Assembly: GCA_900088475.1 (NCBI GenBank)
Contig: FLMG01003693.1
Location: forward strand, 1 to 48,096
DNA: 48,096 nt
Source of the DNA: Hyphochytrium catenoides
Taxonomy: Eukaryota; Sar; Hyphochytriomycetes; Hyphochytriales; Hyphochytriaceae
Reading direction: 5' to 3'
The translations under genes and the position numbers were made by a program. Positions 33,457 to 43,899 of the stretch are shown here, one piece after another. Under the pieces are notes generated by a model. That model was not told the DNA's origin. It worked only from the letters and a program-made list of their open reading frames with translations, and did not search any database. Position 1 is the stretch's first letter; each line of letters begins with the position of its first letter.

Positions 33457-34838
33457 TTAGTGAGGGACCTTCTCTTCCTCTCCTGTGTCCTTCTCTTCCT
33501 CTCCTGTGTCAGCCAAAAGGGCCGTGTAGTACCGGCTTCCCACATCCGTGCTCTGTACGGGTATCTTTCTCTGATAATGCAGCAAACTGAGAACGGGCAG
33601 TAGCTCTGTAACGCCAAAGAAGACAAAGATATAGAACGTCGGCCTTCCAGAATGCAGCTCCACGTGCTCAAAGGAGAGAGCAACAAGAAGGACTGCCCTC
33701 AGAACAAAGGTTGCGCTCAGCAGCACGGTAAGAACTTGAATCTACGGTAGTTGATCAGAGTTAGCGTTTGGCATAACTAGAGGCGGCAATGACAAGGGCA
33801 CTCAGTGAAGCACTAACATGACGACCTGAGACAAGGGTACCTGCGGTCTAGTTAGAAAAGAGGGGTTTCTGCCATAGGAAGTAGCTGTGTAACAAATAAG
33901 GATCAACCAGCGGTAGGGTTTCCGTCACTCACCTCCCGGAGCTTGGACCGTCTAATCTGTAGCTCCACAGGGACAGACTTCAGCTCTCTATGCGCAAGAT
34001 TCCCATACCAGCAGAGCGCTGCAGCCACGGCCAGCGATACAAAGCATGTGAAGATTGAGTACGATTTGCCTGTCACAAACATCTATCCGTCATCTACCGA
34101 GTACATACATAGAGCAGTTTGAAGCCTTACCCACGAGCTTAGCATCCTCAACCCAGACGAAAGCGTAGAGCGCCCAAACAAAAAAGAAGCATGCCGCCGT
34201 TACAGCGCTGAAGAGCTTGCCGATGGGCAACACCAAATCTGCATAGTACTCTGTGCTGCCGATGGCAGTGTAATAAATCTCAGCCAGAAACAGGATGATA
34301 AGCACGTATGTGGAGGCAAACAGCGGACTGGAGACCTGACAGAGGCGTGAGACAATCGCTTAGCTCACCAGACCACAATGCATACATATGGCGGTCAGCA
34401 AACCTGATCCACTGCGTAAAATAAGCGGCGCTCTCTCAGAGAGCACTCCGAGGAGATTGAGCCCTCTGTTATCTGACACCAATTAGTTCCCAAGAGGTAG
34501 AGCAGCCAGCATCGAACTATGACGGAAAGCGAGGATAGAGACGACATGAATCACTACTATGAGCTGCCATATAGAAATTCTTAGAAGCCCCTACCTGCTC
34601 CGATAGCGAAGAGGTGCGCATGAATGAGCTTCTGCCGAGTCCAGAGTCGGTAATTTAGAAGATTTCGAGCAAATTGCACGAGCGCCACTCCAGACACTAT
34701 GGCAAAGGCTCCCGCCGCAATTTTAAAGGTGCGTTGAAGGCCTTCATTCTCAGCTATGAAGAGTGTCATTGCTCTGTACCAGATATAGGATCAATAAAGT
34801 TCTTCAACTTACCGGCAATTGCCAAGAAGCTCTCCATG
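33457..34838 (-). CDS. THH1/TOM1/TOM3-type seven-pass membrane protein (7 exons)
   Basis: Exons 34838-34814, 34771-34595, 34516-34404, 34335-34131, 34069-33933, 33840-33826 and 33741-33457 join in phase to 318 residues. Seven hydrophobic segments are visible, including FKIAAGAFAIVSGVALVQFA, SPLFASTYVLIILFLAEIYY, FSAVTAACFFFVWALYAFVW, SIFTCFVSLAVAAALCWYG and VLTVLLSATFVLRAVLLVAL. The pattern and length match the THH1/TOM1/TOM3 family, endomembrane proteins known in plants as host factors for tobamovirus replication and related to GPCR-like folds; the native role is not settled. Exon 6 is a 15-nt micro-exon (VPLSQ). The cytosolic tail carries a perfect 7-residue tandem repeat (DTGEEEK twice). 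The first start could instead be the ATG at 34769. Convergent with HSP90. Confidence 0.8.
33468..33509. repeat. 21-bp tandem duplication inside coding sequence
   Basis: Two perfect adjacent copies of a 21-base unit (33468-33488 and 33489-33509) encode the repeated heptapeptide DTGEEEK near the C-terminus of the THH1/TOM1/TOM3-type protein. Perfect identity suggests a recent slippage or replication duplication. Confidence 0.95.
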
Positions 34839-35785
34839 TCTCAAGATCAAGCTAAATAACCACGAGATGTACCTCTAAGGCCGAACGTGTGAGCGCCAGT
34901 TGAACCTCGAGCAGGTTCAAGCCTTCCGCGTGATAAGTACCACTCCCCCTGCTATAAGGCCCTTGGGACGATGCGCAATAAAATCTGGAAACTCCAGAAA
35001 ACTTCCTGTCTTGCCCTTGCTTCCTGGTAGAAACTCTGGAGAAAGGAGGAACAACACCGAATGCGAATCTTCTGAAGAAAGGAGTCGGCTCTTTGATAAT
35101 CACTCACCAGTTACCTCGGGACCTAAGTTGAAGTTTTTATCACACACCACACTCTGCCTCCTCTATAATCCAAGGAAATATCGACTGATTACATCTACTC
35201 GGAGGGTGGCGGCCAGTTGCAGCTCAATGGAATGCGATGCACTGCGCTAGATCTACTACTACTTATTGTTGGTTGATCCGCATTGCAGACTGCAGGGGTG
35301 TTCTTAGAGATGTCCGATCGAGCTTCCGCCTAGTGTCACGTGTGAAAGAGCTCCTTGCTGCAGTGTTTACGTAAGTTTCGGTCGACATCAGTCCATGATG
35401 GCCCTGCTCAGAGGCAAGATGGGCAAACTTGGGGCTGATGGCAGAGGGGAGAAGGATGTGACAATATTTCTATATGCGGACGTTGCGGGCATCCCACATC
35501 ATCCCGCATCTAATAGTAGCCAGCCTCAAGCAGGTTGACCCGACTCAGATATGGTAGATGACACTGAAGTGCGTTAGAGGCAGCCGCCGCCAGAGGAATC
35601 AAGTGCATTGGCTTCATTTCGGCTTCACTGTGCTCCTGGCCTATCAACGGCTCCGTGGCGACCCGGAACCCCGCAAGTAGTTAGATGCCCTCCAAGCAAG
35701 AAATTCATGTTGGACGTTCTCACTGAGACGTTGACACACGCGTGGTTCCTCTTCATCTGTCCACCACGTCCACGATGTGAGCTGG
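34839..35785. other. Intergenic region with possible small plus-strand frame
   Basis: About 0.95 kb between the start of the THH1-type gene and the stop of the GCK-domain gene. A 46-codon plus frame from ATG 35398 (MALLRGKMGKLGADGRGEKD, then VTIFLYADVAGIPHHP) looks protein-like but has no supported second exon. Nothing else seen. Confidence 0.35.
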
Positions 35786-37208
35786 CTAGCGCTTTGGCAC
35801 CTTGTCTATCACCTCCCGATACTCGAAGGGCCAGCGGTAGATACAGCGCCCGTGCTCGTTGACCAAAGACTGGCACACCTCATCAGGCTCACCTAGGAGA
35901 TGCATTAGATAAATCTTACGGCCTCGGTTGGGTTAAGAGAACGCTCCCACCTCGCCTTAAGCAGCTCTCCCATTGCCGGAAAAGGTTACCACACCGTCTA
36001 CTGCGGTAGTACTGGCACATTCGGCATCCTGTCTTATCGTCAATCATGCACTCGTGTCGCCTATCATCATAACTGAACAAAGGTCGTGGAAGTAGCATAG
36101 TTCATAAGCTTCGACAGGAACCATAACAACGCTCTCAGCCAACGGTAACTCACTGTGAAGCTGCGCATAATGTTCCGGAGAGGCGGTAACCCTCAGCGCT
36201 TATCCGCTTCGCTACAGTGGGCAAGAAGAGATATTTTGAGACGTGCCCTTTCTCTGGAGGCAAGGAAAAGAGAACGAAGTCCTACCAGCGGCAGCGCCTT
36301 CATTGGTTTCCGATATCTTTTTCGCAGCACATTTCAAGGCTTCAATGTTACGTTGCATGGATATCTCGTGGGAAGAAACAAACAAAAGCCCCAGCTGGCG
36401 TTCAGGGGACTCAAGCTTAAGCGCTGCCTTCGTATCCTCGGGCAGTTCAACCTCAGTGACAAACTGTCTAATGCAACCAGCCAGAATATAGGACAAAGCT
36501 CTTGGTCAGCAAAAGGTTGACGAGCGGCGGAGGAGCACCCCACATCCGGAAGGATCATGACGACGTGTACCCTACCACTTGAAGCTTTCCTTCGTCAAGA
36601 ACTCCAGTCACTCGCAACTGTACGCTTTGTCCAAGAATGGACTCTAGACGTCTTAACCTCTCCTACAAACCTGTCTGTCAAATGAGAAAGGTCAAGGTCG
36701 GTAGTAACAGTCATCACTCCCACCTTGCTCTTTACAGTTTGCAGGTATATGTAGGGTGCTGGCGCCTTGTGGGTGTCTGATTCTGGCAGATATTGCCGCC
36801 GGAGAGACTCAAACTCAGACAGAGACTTCTTGTCAATAAATATCCCGACGAAGTTAGCCTCCTCTCCAAGTACTTCCCAGTGTGAGGTTGTTCAGATTAT
36901 TGTTCAGATTAGTGAGGGACGGGCTAGAGCATAGTGTATCCAGTTCTTTTACCCTGGGAAACTGGAGAAGCTCCTTTCGCCTTGATCTCGCGGCTATGGG
37001 TTGTTTGCTGAACGTCTTCACGCGAGCTAATCCCCGTCGAAGGTCGTACAGGCATCTCCTGAGCGCGTTTACGGTCAGTCTCGCCGGAGCCGTTATCAGC
37101 GGCTGCAAGACACAAGGATGATGACAGAGGGCTATTAATAAGACTGGCAAAGACCACCGCAGCTCCGCATATCGCAAAGGCCCATCTTGGGCGTCCTGCT
37201 TGGGACAT
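35786..37208 (-). CDS. Signal-anchored protein with C-terminal GCK domain (7 exons)
   Basis: Exons 37208-36953, 36863-36724, 36662-36571, 36467-36286, 36253-36154, 36072-35951 and 35892-35786 join in phase to 332 residues. Residues 8-40 are a hydrophobic signal or anchor (WAFAICGAAVVFASLIN). Residues 90-175 (NFVGIFIDKKSLSEF, RLRRLESILGQSVQLRVTGV) resemble the fold pattern of 2H/LigT-like phosphoesterases, but the two H-x-T motifs are not evident, so an active enzyme is unlikely. Residues 270-330 carry six Cys (273, 276, 284, 294, 304, 314) in a GCK-domain pattern: CRMCQYY, CGNLFRQWESC, EVCQSLVNEHGRC. GCK domains are short Cys-rich modules of unknown role in plants, algae and protists. One intron is only 32 nt (36254-36285). 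The combination is unfamiliar to me. Confidence 0.72.
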
Positions 37209-37794
37209 TATGGTCCGCTAAACACTGTGCCACCACTATACTGCACACCACCACATGCAGCAGGACAATGACTGACGATACAAAGCTTGGCCTAGAAGAA
37301 AAAGCTGAGAGTCTCAATAATTAAGCGGGGCGGACTGTGATCTGGTCTAGAAGAGCATCTTGATACAACGTGATGCATTCCTATTATGAAAGCCGTTAGC
37401 ACCTCCGTCACAGCTGTCTTCAAGAGGGACACTCCGTATTTCATACTAGTAAATTTGTGTGAACTACAAATCAGTCTCGTAAGGCAGACAGCAGACATAG
37501 CCGGCGGCAGTCAAGGAGGACACCACCGACTCTTAGACGGTGGCGATGTTGGCGACTGCTTTATAATCAAGATAAAGTAGTACTGGGCATGTTGGGACAC
37601 GCCCCGGAACCCCATCATTTTGACTGAATGGCGTCACCTTCAGGATCACAATGGAGAGCACCCTACCTCGCTAGCCGTCAATTGTAGGGACATGATGAAT
37701 ACCTGCCACCACCCAAACAACGGCCATCGCCGCCTATCTTCAACATGCTTAGAAACAGGATAAAAGTGAGGACGGTTCGAATCCTTTACCTTCA
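37209..37794. other. Intergenic region
   Basis: Short frames only. It holds the promoter of the divergent GCK-domain gene. A tRNA B-box-like GGTTCGAATCC at about 37774 does not belong to a foldable tRNA. Confidence 0.4.
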
Positions 37795-37998
37795 ATGGAC
37801 GTGGCACTAGAAATTAAACGAGCAAGCAGGAGCGGACCGCGAAATCGCGACAGAGCAGAGCTGCAATACTTTATCAAGCAAGGGTTTGAGGTGGTGAGCT
37901 TTGGGAGAAGGTGACGGGAGGCGTATAATTTTTGCATTCAGATCATTAAAATGGGCGGAGGCCGGATGTTCGTGAGGCTCACACTTTCCTCTATGTAG
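37795..37998 (+). CDS. Possible small LYR/SDHAF1-like protein
   Basis: ATG 37795 opens MDVALEIKRASRSGPRNRDR followed by AELQYFIKQGFEV, ending at a GTGAGC donor (37893). A second exon 37942-37998 joins in phase (IIKMGGGRMFVRL). The 51-residue product resembles the second half of SDHAF1-type LYR proteins (basic strand, R-x-D, then I/LE-Y-L-x-R-x-G), which insert Fe-S clusters into succinate dehydrogenase. The LYR tripeptide itself is missing, so an upstream exon may be unseen. Low confidence. Confidence 0.3.
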
Positions 37999-38161
37999 CA
38001 TGGGACGAACATCACGCACTTGCTTGCTGAAGAGTTTCTGACTAAGTAGTAATAAGGAGAGTAGCAGCCTGTTTGAGATGGAGATGGGTAAAACTTCCGT
38101 AAGTCCACCAGGCCTCCTCTAACCCGACATGCTTCTTAAGACTGTGAGGAGGACTTCAAGT

Positions 38162-38575
38162 CTACTCGTCACCTAGCCGAAAGCCCATTGGTAGTAAGTC
38201 TCTTATGGTAAGGTCTTTGTCAACGCCGTCAATGTAAATCGTTGCATCTGGGGCCAGGTCGGAGATCCACTGAAGGCAAGCGCCGCAGATGGTTCGCTGA
38301 TGCGCCGGTGCATCGGCAGGAACATCAATGCATGCCACGGCAAGATGTGTGATGGGTCCTGCACCATCTGCAATTGCTGCTGAAAGAGCTGACCGTTCGG
38401 CGCAAAGGGTCAGCCCGTAGCTAGAGATCTCAACGTTGACCCCGCGGTAGATCTTCCCGTTGGCGTCTTGCAATGCACAGCCTACATGGAAGTTGGAGTA
38501 TGGGCAGTAGGCCCTCTTGGCTGCGAGTTCCCTAGCGATAATAAGAAGCTCGTCTCTAATATTGCTGGAGGACAT
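38162..38575 (-). CDS. CDA: Cytidine deaminase
   Basis: An intronless frame of 137 residues, normal for the homotetrameric enzyme that turns cytidine or deoxycytidine into uridine or deoxyuridine in pyrimidine salvage. It has the N-terminal YCPYSNFHVGCAL substrate block, VNVEISSYGLTLCAERSA with zinc ligand Cys58 and proton-shuttling Glu60, and TICGACLQW with zinc ligands Cys97 and Cys100. The residue before Cys97 is Ile where Pro is usual. It lies 70 bp downstream of the prolyl-hydroxylase-like gene on the same strand. Confidence 0.95.
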   Translation of the reverse strand: MSSSNIRDELLIIARELAAKRAYCPYSNFHVGCALQDANGKIYRGVNVEISSYGLTLCAERSALSAAIADGAGPITHLAVACIDVPADAPAHQRTICGACLQWISDLAPDATIYIDGVDKDLTIRDLLPMGFRLGDE

Positions 38576-38645
38576 TTTGTATGGAAGGAGCGCGGAATAC
38601 TGACAGCTAGGCTTTCTTCTTGAAAGGTGGACAGAGAACCAGGGC

Positions 38646-39245
38646 TTAGATCTTGCTGTCTAACTGGTCGGGTTGATGAGGTGGGGACTTTCTCTTCTTG
38701 AGGAGTGATGATAATGTTGAGACGAGGACATGGCAGAGTTCAAAGGAGCCCGGACCTTGTGCTGGGCAACCTGAATGGACTGGATAAGAGTCCCAAGTAC
38801 CATCCGGTGTCAGCGCAGCGTGACAGAGCAGCATGCCGCTAGCCTTTCCTTCCTTGTCAAGCTGCGTCTCTGTCCCTCCAAGGAAAGAGAGCACTATCAT
38901 CGGCTATATCATTGATCCTGTCCGTCATAGGTGCCCTACATCAAGTTGCTTGATGTCCAACCTTTCGAAGTCTGCACAACATGTTGACCTCTAGGAAGCA
39001 GTTGGCGTTAGCGGCTATTATTAGTTCTGAAGGCGCATAGACATCTGCCTCTATGAAGGATATGTAGTAGGGTACCATGCGGATTCTGAACGCTGCATGC
39101 CTTCTGATGACGTGTGTGTCGAGTACAAACTATTCTGTACAGCGCCGTACAGTAGTTCTATGGAGCAGTCAGAACTCACAACTTTGGGGAAAGCTGTCAG
39201 ATTCTGATCCATCAACTTCCTCACCACTCTGGTGAGAAACTTCAT
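38646..39245 (-). CDS. Small prolyl-4-hydroxylase-like protein (3 exons)
   Basis: Exons 39245-39180, 39048-38962 and 38903-38646 join in phase 0 to 136 residues. The second half recalls the C-terminal half of 2-oxoglutarate/Fe(II) prolyl 4-hydroxylases: MIVLSFLGGTET (compare LMYL..GGET), KASGMLLCHAALTPDGTWDS (compare GDALLF...PDGS.D), and VHSGCPAQG (compare LHGGCPVIKG). The upstream HxD iron-binding motif is not present, so either the N-terminal half is unseen or the protein is a degenerate relative. Proper P4H proteins hydroxylate proline in collagen-like or signalling proteins. The family call is tentative. Confidence 0.45.
39135..39152. repeat. Inverted repeat CTGTAC-6-GTACAG
   Basis: A perfect 6-bp inverted repeat with a 6-base spacer inside intron 1 of the prolyl-hydroxylase-like gene. 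It belongs to a group of ACAGTAC/GTACTGT-type palindromes seen elsewhere in the window. Confidence 0.6.
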
Positions 39246-39447
39246 CGATCTGTTGAAGAGTTAGCTCCTCGCTCCACCTCCTGTGGCTGGAAGTTCCTAT
39301 TCTGACTGCTAAAGGCTTAGCTGAGCTGCCATAGGAATCTCCAGGCTAGGTTCCACCAATGTCGTCGAACTATTGAGGACGCTGAGCGACACAGGAGCTA
39401 TCATAATACCAGCCTCTTCGAAGACGGTGACTCAAACTGTCGACGAC

Positions 39448-41364
39448 ATGAACACGGAACAGGAACCCGGTGGCATGCGTCCAGAAGGTCCTCGGACTTA
39501 CGACCCAGTGCCAGCGGTTATCGAATGGTTCCTTGCAAATGGCGGAAAGCTCCAGGGGTTGGAGGTTATCCACGCATCGGCCGAGGAAGGTCATGTAGTT
39601 AGAGTGACAGAGGATATTCTTCAAGGTGCCTGTTTCATTCAACGATGGCTCTCCACCTCTATTTGCCTCACGGACCATCCACTATGCCGCTCATATAGGG
39701 ACAATCTTGCTAGCCGTGCCTTTTCGGCTCATGATGTCCAAAGACAAAGCAGAAAATGAGCCCCTTATGGCTAAGGTCGTGGCCTCTCTCCCTCCAAATA
39801 CGCTTGAAGATGACATTTTGGCCCTGCTCTTACTGTACGAAAGATCGAAGGCAGCTGCCTCGTTCTGGAACCCTTATATCAGGTAATGCAACACCTCTTG
39901 AAGCTCGGCCGATTGACCTTTGTAGTACTCAGCAAAACCATAACCGTGACTGGCAGGAGCCTACCAGCTGAGTTCGACCTTCCCATATTTTGGGATGAGA
40001 CAGATTATGCTCTTTTAGAGGAAACTCAAGTCCATCTGCTGACCAGTAAGCCACCTTATCATCCATTATATTATCGTCGGAGGCTACTGGTCGTCTTATA
40101 GGTCTCCCTTCACCTCTGACCGTTCCCGCCAGAGATGATGAAGGCGCAGATGGAGAAGGACTATCAACATCTAGTAATTCCAGCATTCCAGACGTTGTGC
40201 CCCGATCATGTGAGCCTGTGGGGGATTGAAAGCCGTGCAAGGGCTTGTCATGTCTAATGTAACACAGCAGATCCCTTCGTATAGCGATTACCTTTGGGCC
40301 ATGTCTGTCATTTGGAGCCGTGCCTTCGGGCTCGAAAGAAATGGGCGATATGTCAGGGCTCTCGCACCTGTAATGGATATGTTCAATCATCACCCGCTTG
40401 CTGGCACCTCTCTAGACGACCATGTACACTTTGAAGAAGATAGCGATGTGAGTGTTCCGGAGTGCTCTTTCAACGTTTGTCAAATTTACATTCTAACGAT
40501 AGCCCAAGGCCTTGCTAGCAGTCACCAATGCTTCCCAAGAACAGGGTAGCATCCTTAACATCAATTATGGCCCCTATCCTAATGCGAAGCTACTATACTC
40601 GTATGGCTTCACCATAGAAGGTAAGGAAAGGCGCAATATGTTATTCAACATAGCACCGTGATACTGACCCAAGGGAAAGGTAATCCTCATAGAGGCGTCG
40701 AGTTTTGGCTGCGTTTACCTCCCACAGACCCTTACAGAACGGCCAAGGAGGATCTCCTAAAGTCCTTAGGAGCAACTTATCAAAACTTTGACCTAAAGGG
40801 GACCATTCGTGGAGGTAAAGCCCATCCTATCGCGACGCTCTTGGTGCTCACTAACGTGATATCGGAGTGCAGACAGTCTTTTAGATAGCTTGATGATTGC
40901 GCTTCGAGTGCAATGTATGAATATTGAAGAATTTCCTCTCGTCACCAGGGTAGGTGAACAGCCCAGCGGCAGCCGCTGTGTACTTACCCTTTTCTGTGCA
41001 GCTAAATGAGAGGAGACCACTATCAGTGAGGAACGAGTTAGCGGCATACAAAGTCCTGCAATCAGCACTTCAATCGAAGGTAGCCAAGTACCCCTCGAGG
41101 TAAAGCAGCATAATGATTGTACTGTTACTTTGTGAAAGAATTACTTGTCGTCTAACGTTTCTGTATTCCTGCGGTAGTATTGCCGACGACCTGAAGCTCT
41201 TGAGAGCTACGGACCTCACCCGACGACAAAGAAGCGCAATATTAGTTCGCCTGGAAGATAAAATGGTTTTGACACAGATGGTATCTACACTGTCCACCTG
41301 GATCCGGAGGATAGAAGTAGAGGGTCTGACGGAAGATGTCCCAAGAGTGTTCTCCTATCCCTAA
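39448..41364 (+). CDS. SET-domain methyltransferase, Rubisco-LSMT type (10 exons)
   Basis: Exons 39448-39625, 39699-39882, 39957-40045, 40133-40209, 40268-40447, 40503-40620, 40680-40814, 40873-40949, 41002-41099 and 41178-41364 join in phase to 440 residues. This is the split SET family (Rubisco LSMT, SETD3, SETD6, Rkm), which methylates lysine or histidine on non-histone proteins. Seen motifs: the first SET strand DILQGTILLAVPFRLMM, LALLLLYERSKAAASFWNPY, the core ALAPVMDMFNHHP (compare DMLNHS), and NINYGPYPNAKLLYSYGFT containing the catalytic-region Tyr. The C-terminal helical substrate-binding domain runs from about residue 330. Introns are 52-87 nt. The start is the first in-frame ATG; no earlier one exists before a stop. 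Confidence 0.93.
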
Positions 41365-42530
41365 GTGTCGCGATAAAAGGCTCCTGCGAAGTGTGAATTG
41401 CGAGGATGCAGGTTCGTCAACGACGCACTATCGATTATCTGACACCGATATTTTAGCTTTCCTGACCTTTCAGGATCACGCTTGGTTGAAGGTATCACTA
41501 TGTAGCTTATGAGGCTTGGGACCGTACACGTTATAGGTTTGACGCGATCAAGAGGAGGAACAAGGAGGGACAGACGAGGAGACTTTGTCTTTTGGACTTC
41601 CAGTGAGGCTGACAGGCGTACACGGGAATGAGGCAAGCTTCAAGGGCCTTCAACAGCAGTGAAGAGTTATCATAGGCGGATGGAGAGAGCGATGCAGGAG
41701 GCGGGAACAGGCCAAAGTGAAGTGAGGCGAGGGAGAGAGGATGATGATGGTGGAGAGACAGGCGATAGAAAGAGAGCAGAGAGAGAGACGAGGAACCCGA
41801 ATTCTCAACAGATTGGTTACGTTGGTTTCGGGGGTGGGTGGGCCCGCAGTTCGCAGCAGATTACAAGGTTCATAAGAATGCCAAATACCCACGAAAAAGT
41901 ACACTGCGAATCGCTACTTCTCTCAATCTGCCGTGGTTTATCTGCTGGTTTGGACTTGAGCGGGCCCATCCGCGCCTTGGCCTGCCTCGAAAGGCCGTTA
42001 CACTTTATTGCGATGATTGGCCGGATCGATCAGGCAGAGGACAGACAGCAAGCCAGGGCAGCCTTAGAGCAGGAACAGAGCTAAAAGGTTAGGGCAATGC
42101 AAGCGAAGAGTTCACATCCGCGTACCCACACTTCCTTCCGCCTCCAGAGTGGGGTTTCGTAGGAGATGGCGCTGTTGAAGGAACAGCAACCAAGCTCCTT
42201 TCTGGCAATAACTGATCACCTTTTCTGCTCGTCACATAGTAAGTGAGAGAAAGCATACAGGCTATATTGCGCGGCGGCGGACGGCAGCAGAAGAAGAATT
42301 TTAGCATACATATGCCGGAATTGGTAAGCTAGAGCTTCTGGCTGCAAGTTGAGGTTGCCTCCTGTAGCTTTCTGGACGACTAGCTTCATATGTATCCATA
42401 ATCACATCGTGAGAAGAGCTTCCGGCCGCTCCACTTACCACTGTATACACCGGGCGGCGACTGGCAAACAGCTCGCCTTAAAAGTGTCCTTGCATTGAGA
42501 TCTCGGCGCTGAGCAGGGAAGGTCGCAGCA
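41365..42530. other. Intergenic region upstream of the MADS-box gene
   Basis: About 1.2 kb. A plus frame at 41659-42084 is open for about 140 codons but is Arg/Glu/Gly-rich low-complexity (GRED-DDGGETGDRKRAERE-like) and is purine-repeat sequence rather than a convincing gene. It likely holds the MADS-box promoter and leader. Confidence 0.4.
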
Positions 42531-43656
42531 ATGGGAAGGAAGAAGATCAAGATTGAGCGCATTGAAGATGACCGTAACCGCCAGGTATTAGAGCTGCTTG
42601 CTTAGAAAGCAGCATAGACCCGCCCTTTATAACCCGACATTTACACAGGTCACCTTCGTGAAGAGAAAGAACGGACTATTTAAGAAGGCGATGGAGCTTT
42701 CCAAGCTTTGTGACTGCGAGATCGCCCTCATCGTGTTTGACGCCAATGACAAGCTCTATCAGTATAGTAGCAGCAGCGTAGACCAGATCCTCCTAAAGTA
42801 TACTGAGTACGGAGAGCCTCATGAGCAAAAGGACAATGCCGATGTGAGTACCATTCCTTTAGGCATGGCTCCTCCAGTACTTAAGATGCGGCTTCCATTT
42901 TTGCCTATAGTATGAGATACTCTTTGGTGACAAGTCAGCCAAGCAAGAGGCGGCAAAGATTACGAAGGCCCCTGCCCTGGCTCCACGACCCATTAACACA
43001 GCCGCATCGCCCAGAATTCTTCCGCCACCCTTATCAACCTCTGGCCTCCCTTCGCCAGGCAATTTCCTACTCAGCCCAGGCACCCCATTCGCACTGGATT
43101 CGGTAAATTTGTCTCTAGCATTCTTCGGAAGTCAGACACCCTTTGTTGACTTGCCCCTCTTCTCAAATAGAATGGTAAGAGTCGCGGAGGACGATCGTTA
43201 ATGCCTCCCGGAATGCTTCAAACAGGAATGCTGTTCCCAACCTCGGTAAGCAAAGGACTTCTCCATTATAGCTTCTCGGCCCGAACTCACTGCCAAACCC
43301 GTGCTATCTGTCCCATGGGCATCGTGGTCGTCTCCAGATGGGCCTCCTCAGTCCATGTCTCTCGTCTGGTTCGTTGCCTCTACCTAGTCCCAGCACTTTT
43401 GCCAGTCATGCTTTTAGCTCGTTAGGAAATGTTAGCGGTAGCTCCTCAAGTGACAGTTTTCAGACTGTAGACTGTTCTGCTGGTAAGTAGCTTCAACTCC
43501 TCCAAGCCATTAGCAAGTGCTTACTACCTTACTGCTTTCCTTCCTCTAATTCGATCAGCCAAAAGAAAAATCTATAAGCAAACGGCTGTAGCTCAATCAT
43601 CATTAGACGGTTCTCCAGAGAGAATGACAGGGAAGAGACCTCGGACGGCAGCATGA
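42531..43656 (+). CDS. MEF2-type MADS-box transcription factor (6 exons)
   Basis: Exons 42531-42584, 42649-42843, 42911-43102, 43171-43245, 43272-43482 and 43559-43656 join in phase to 274 residues. The MADS box is complete: [18 protein letters not shown], then [20 protein letters not shown] and [19 protein letters not shown]. It continues into a MEF2 domain ([20 protein letters not shown]), which separates it from SRF-type and plant MIKC-type factors. MADS dimers bind A/T-rich CArG-like sites. The rest is Pro/Ser/Gly-rich activation-type sequence ending in a basic tail ([15 protein letters not shown]). Intron 1 falls inside the MADS box, after residue 18. Tail to tail with the PC4 gene. Confidence 0.95.
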
Positions 43657-43899
43657 AGTACAAGCTTTCAAGGGGTCAGGGACGGTTTGGTTCTGCCGTC
43701 GCGTTAGTCTTATAACTCTCAGAGCCAGCCATAGCCATAGCCATGACCTAGGAGTCGTAGTGCCTGCAAGTGCTATATAAGCGTTCGCCCAATCTTCTTC
43801 TGACGGTCTTCTTCCCAATATGTCCTGCCCAGAGATCAACTACCACTTCGATGCAATTCGTAAATGATGCGCTACCCTTACAGGGCCACAATCCTCTTC

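Noticed and set aside
37765-37790. GGTTCGAATCC resembling a tRNA B box
   Set aside because: The flanking bases do not form a five-base-pair T stem and no A box, anticodon arm or acceptor stem is present on either strand.
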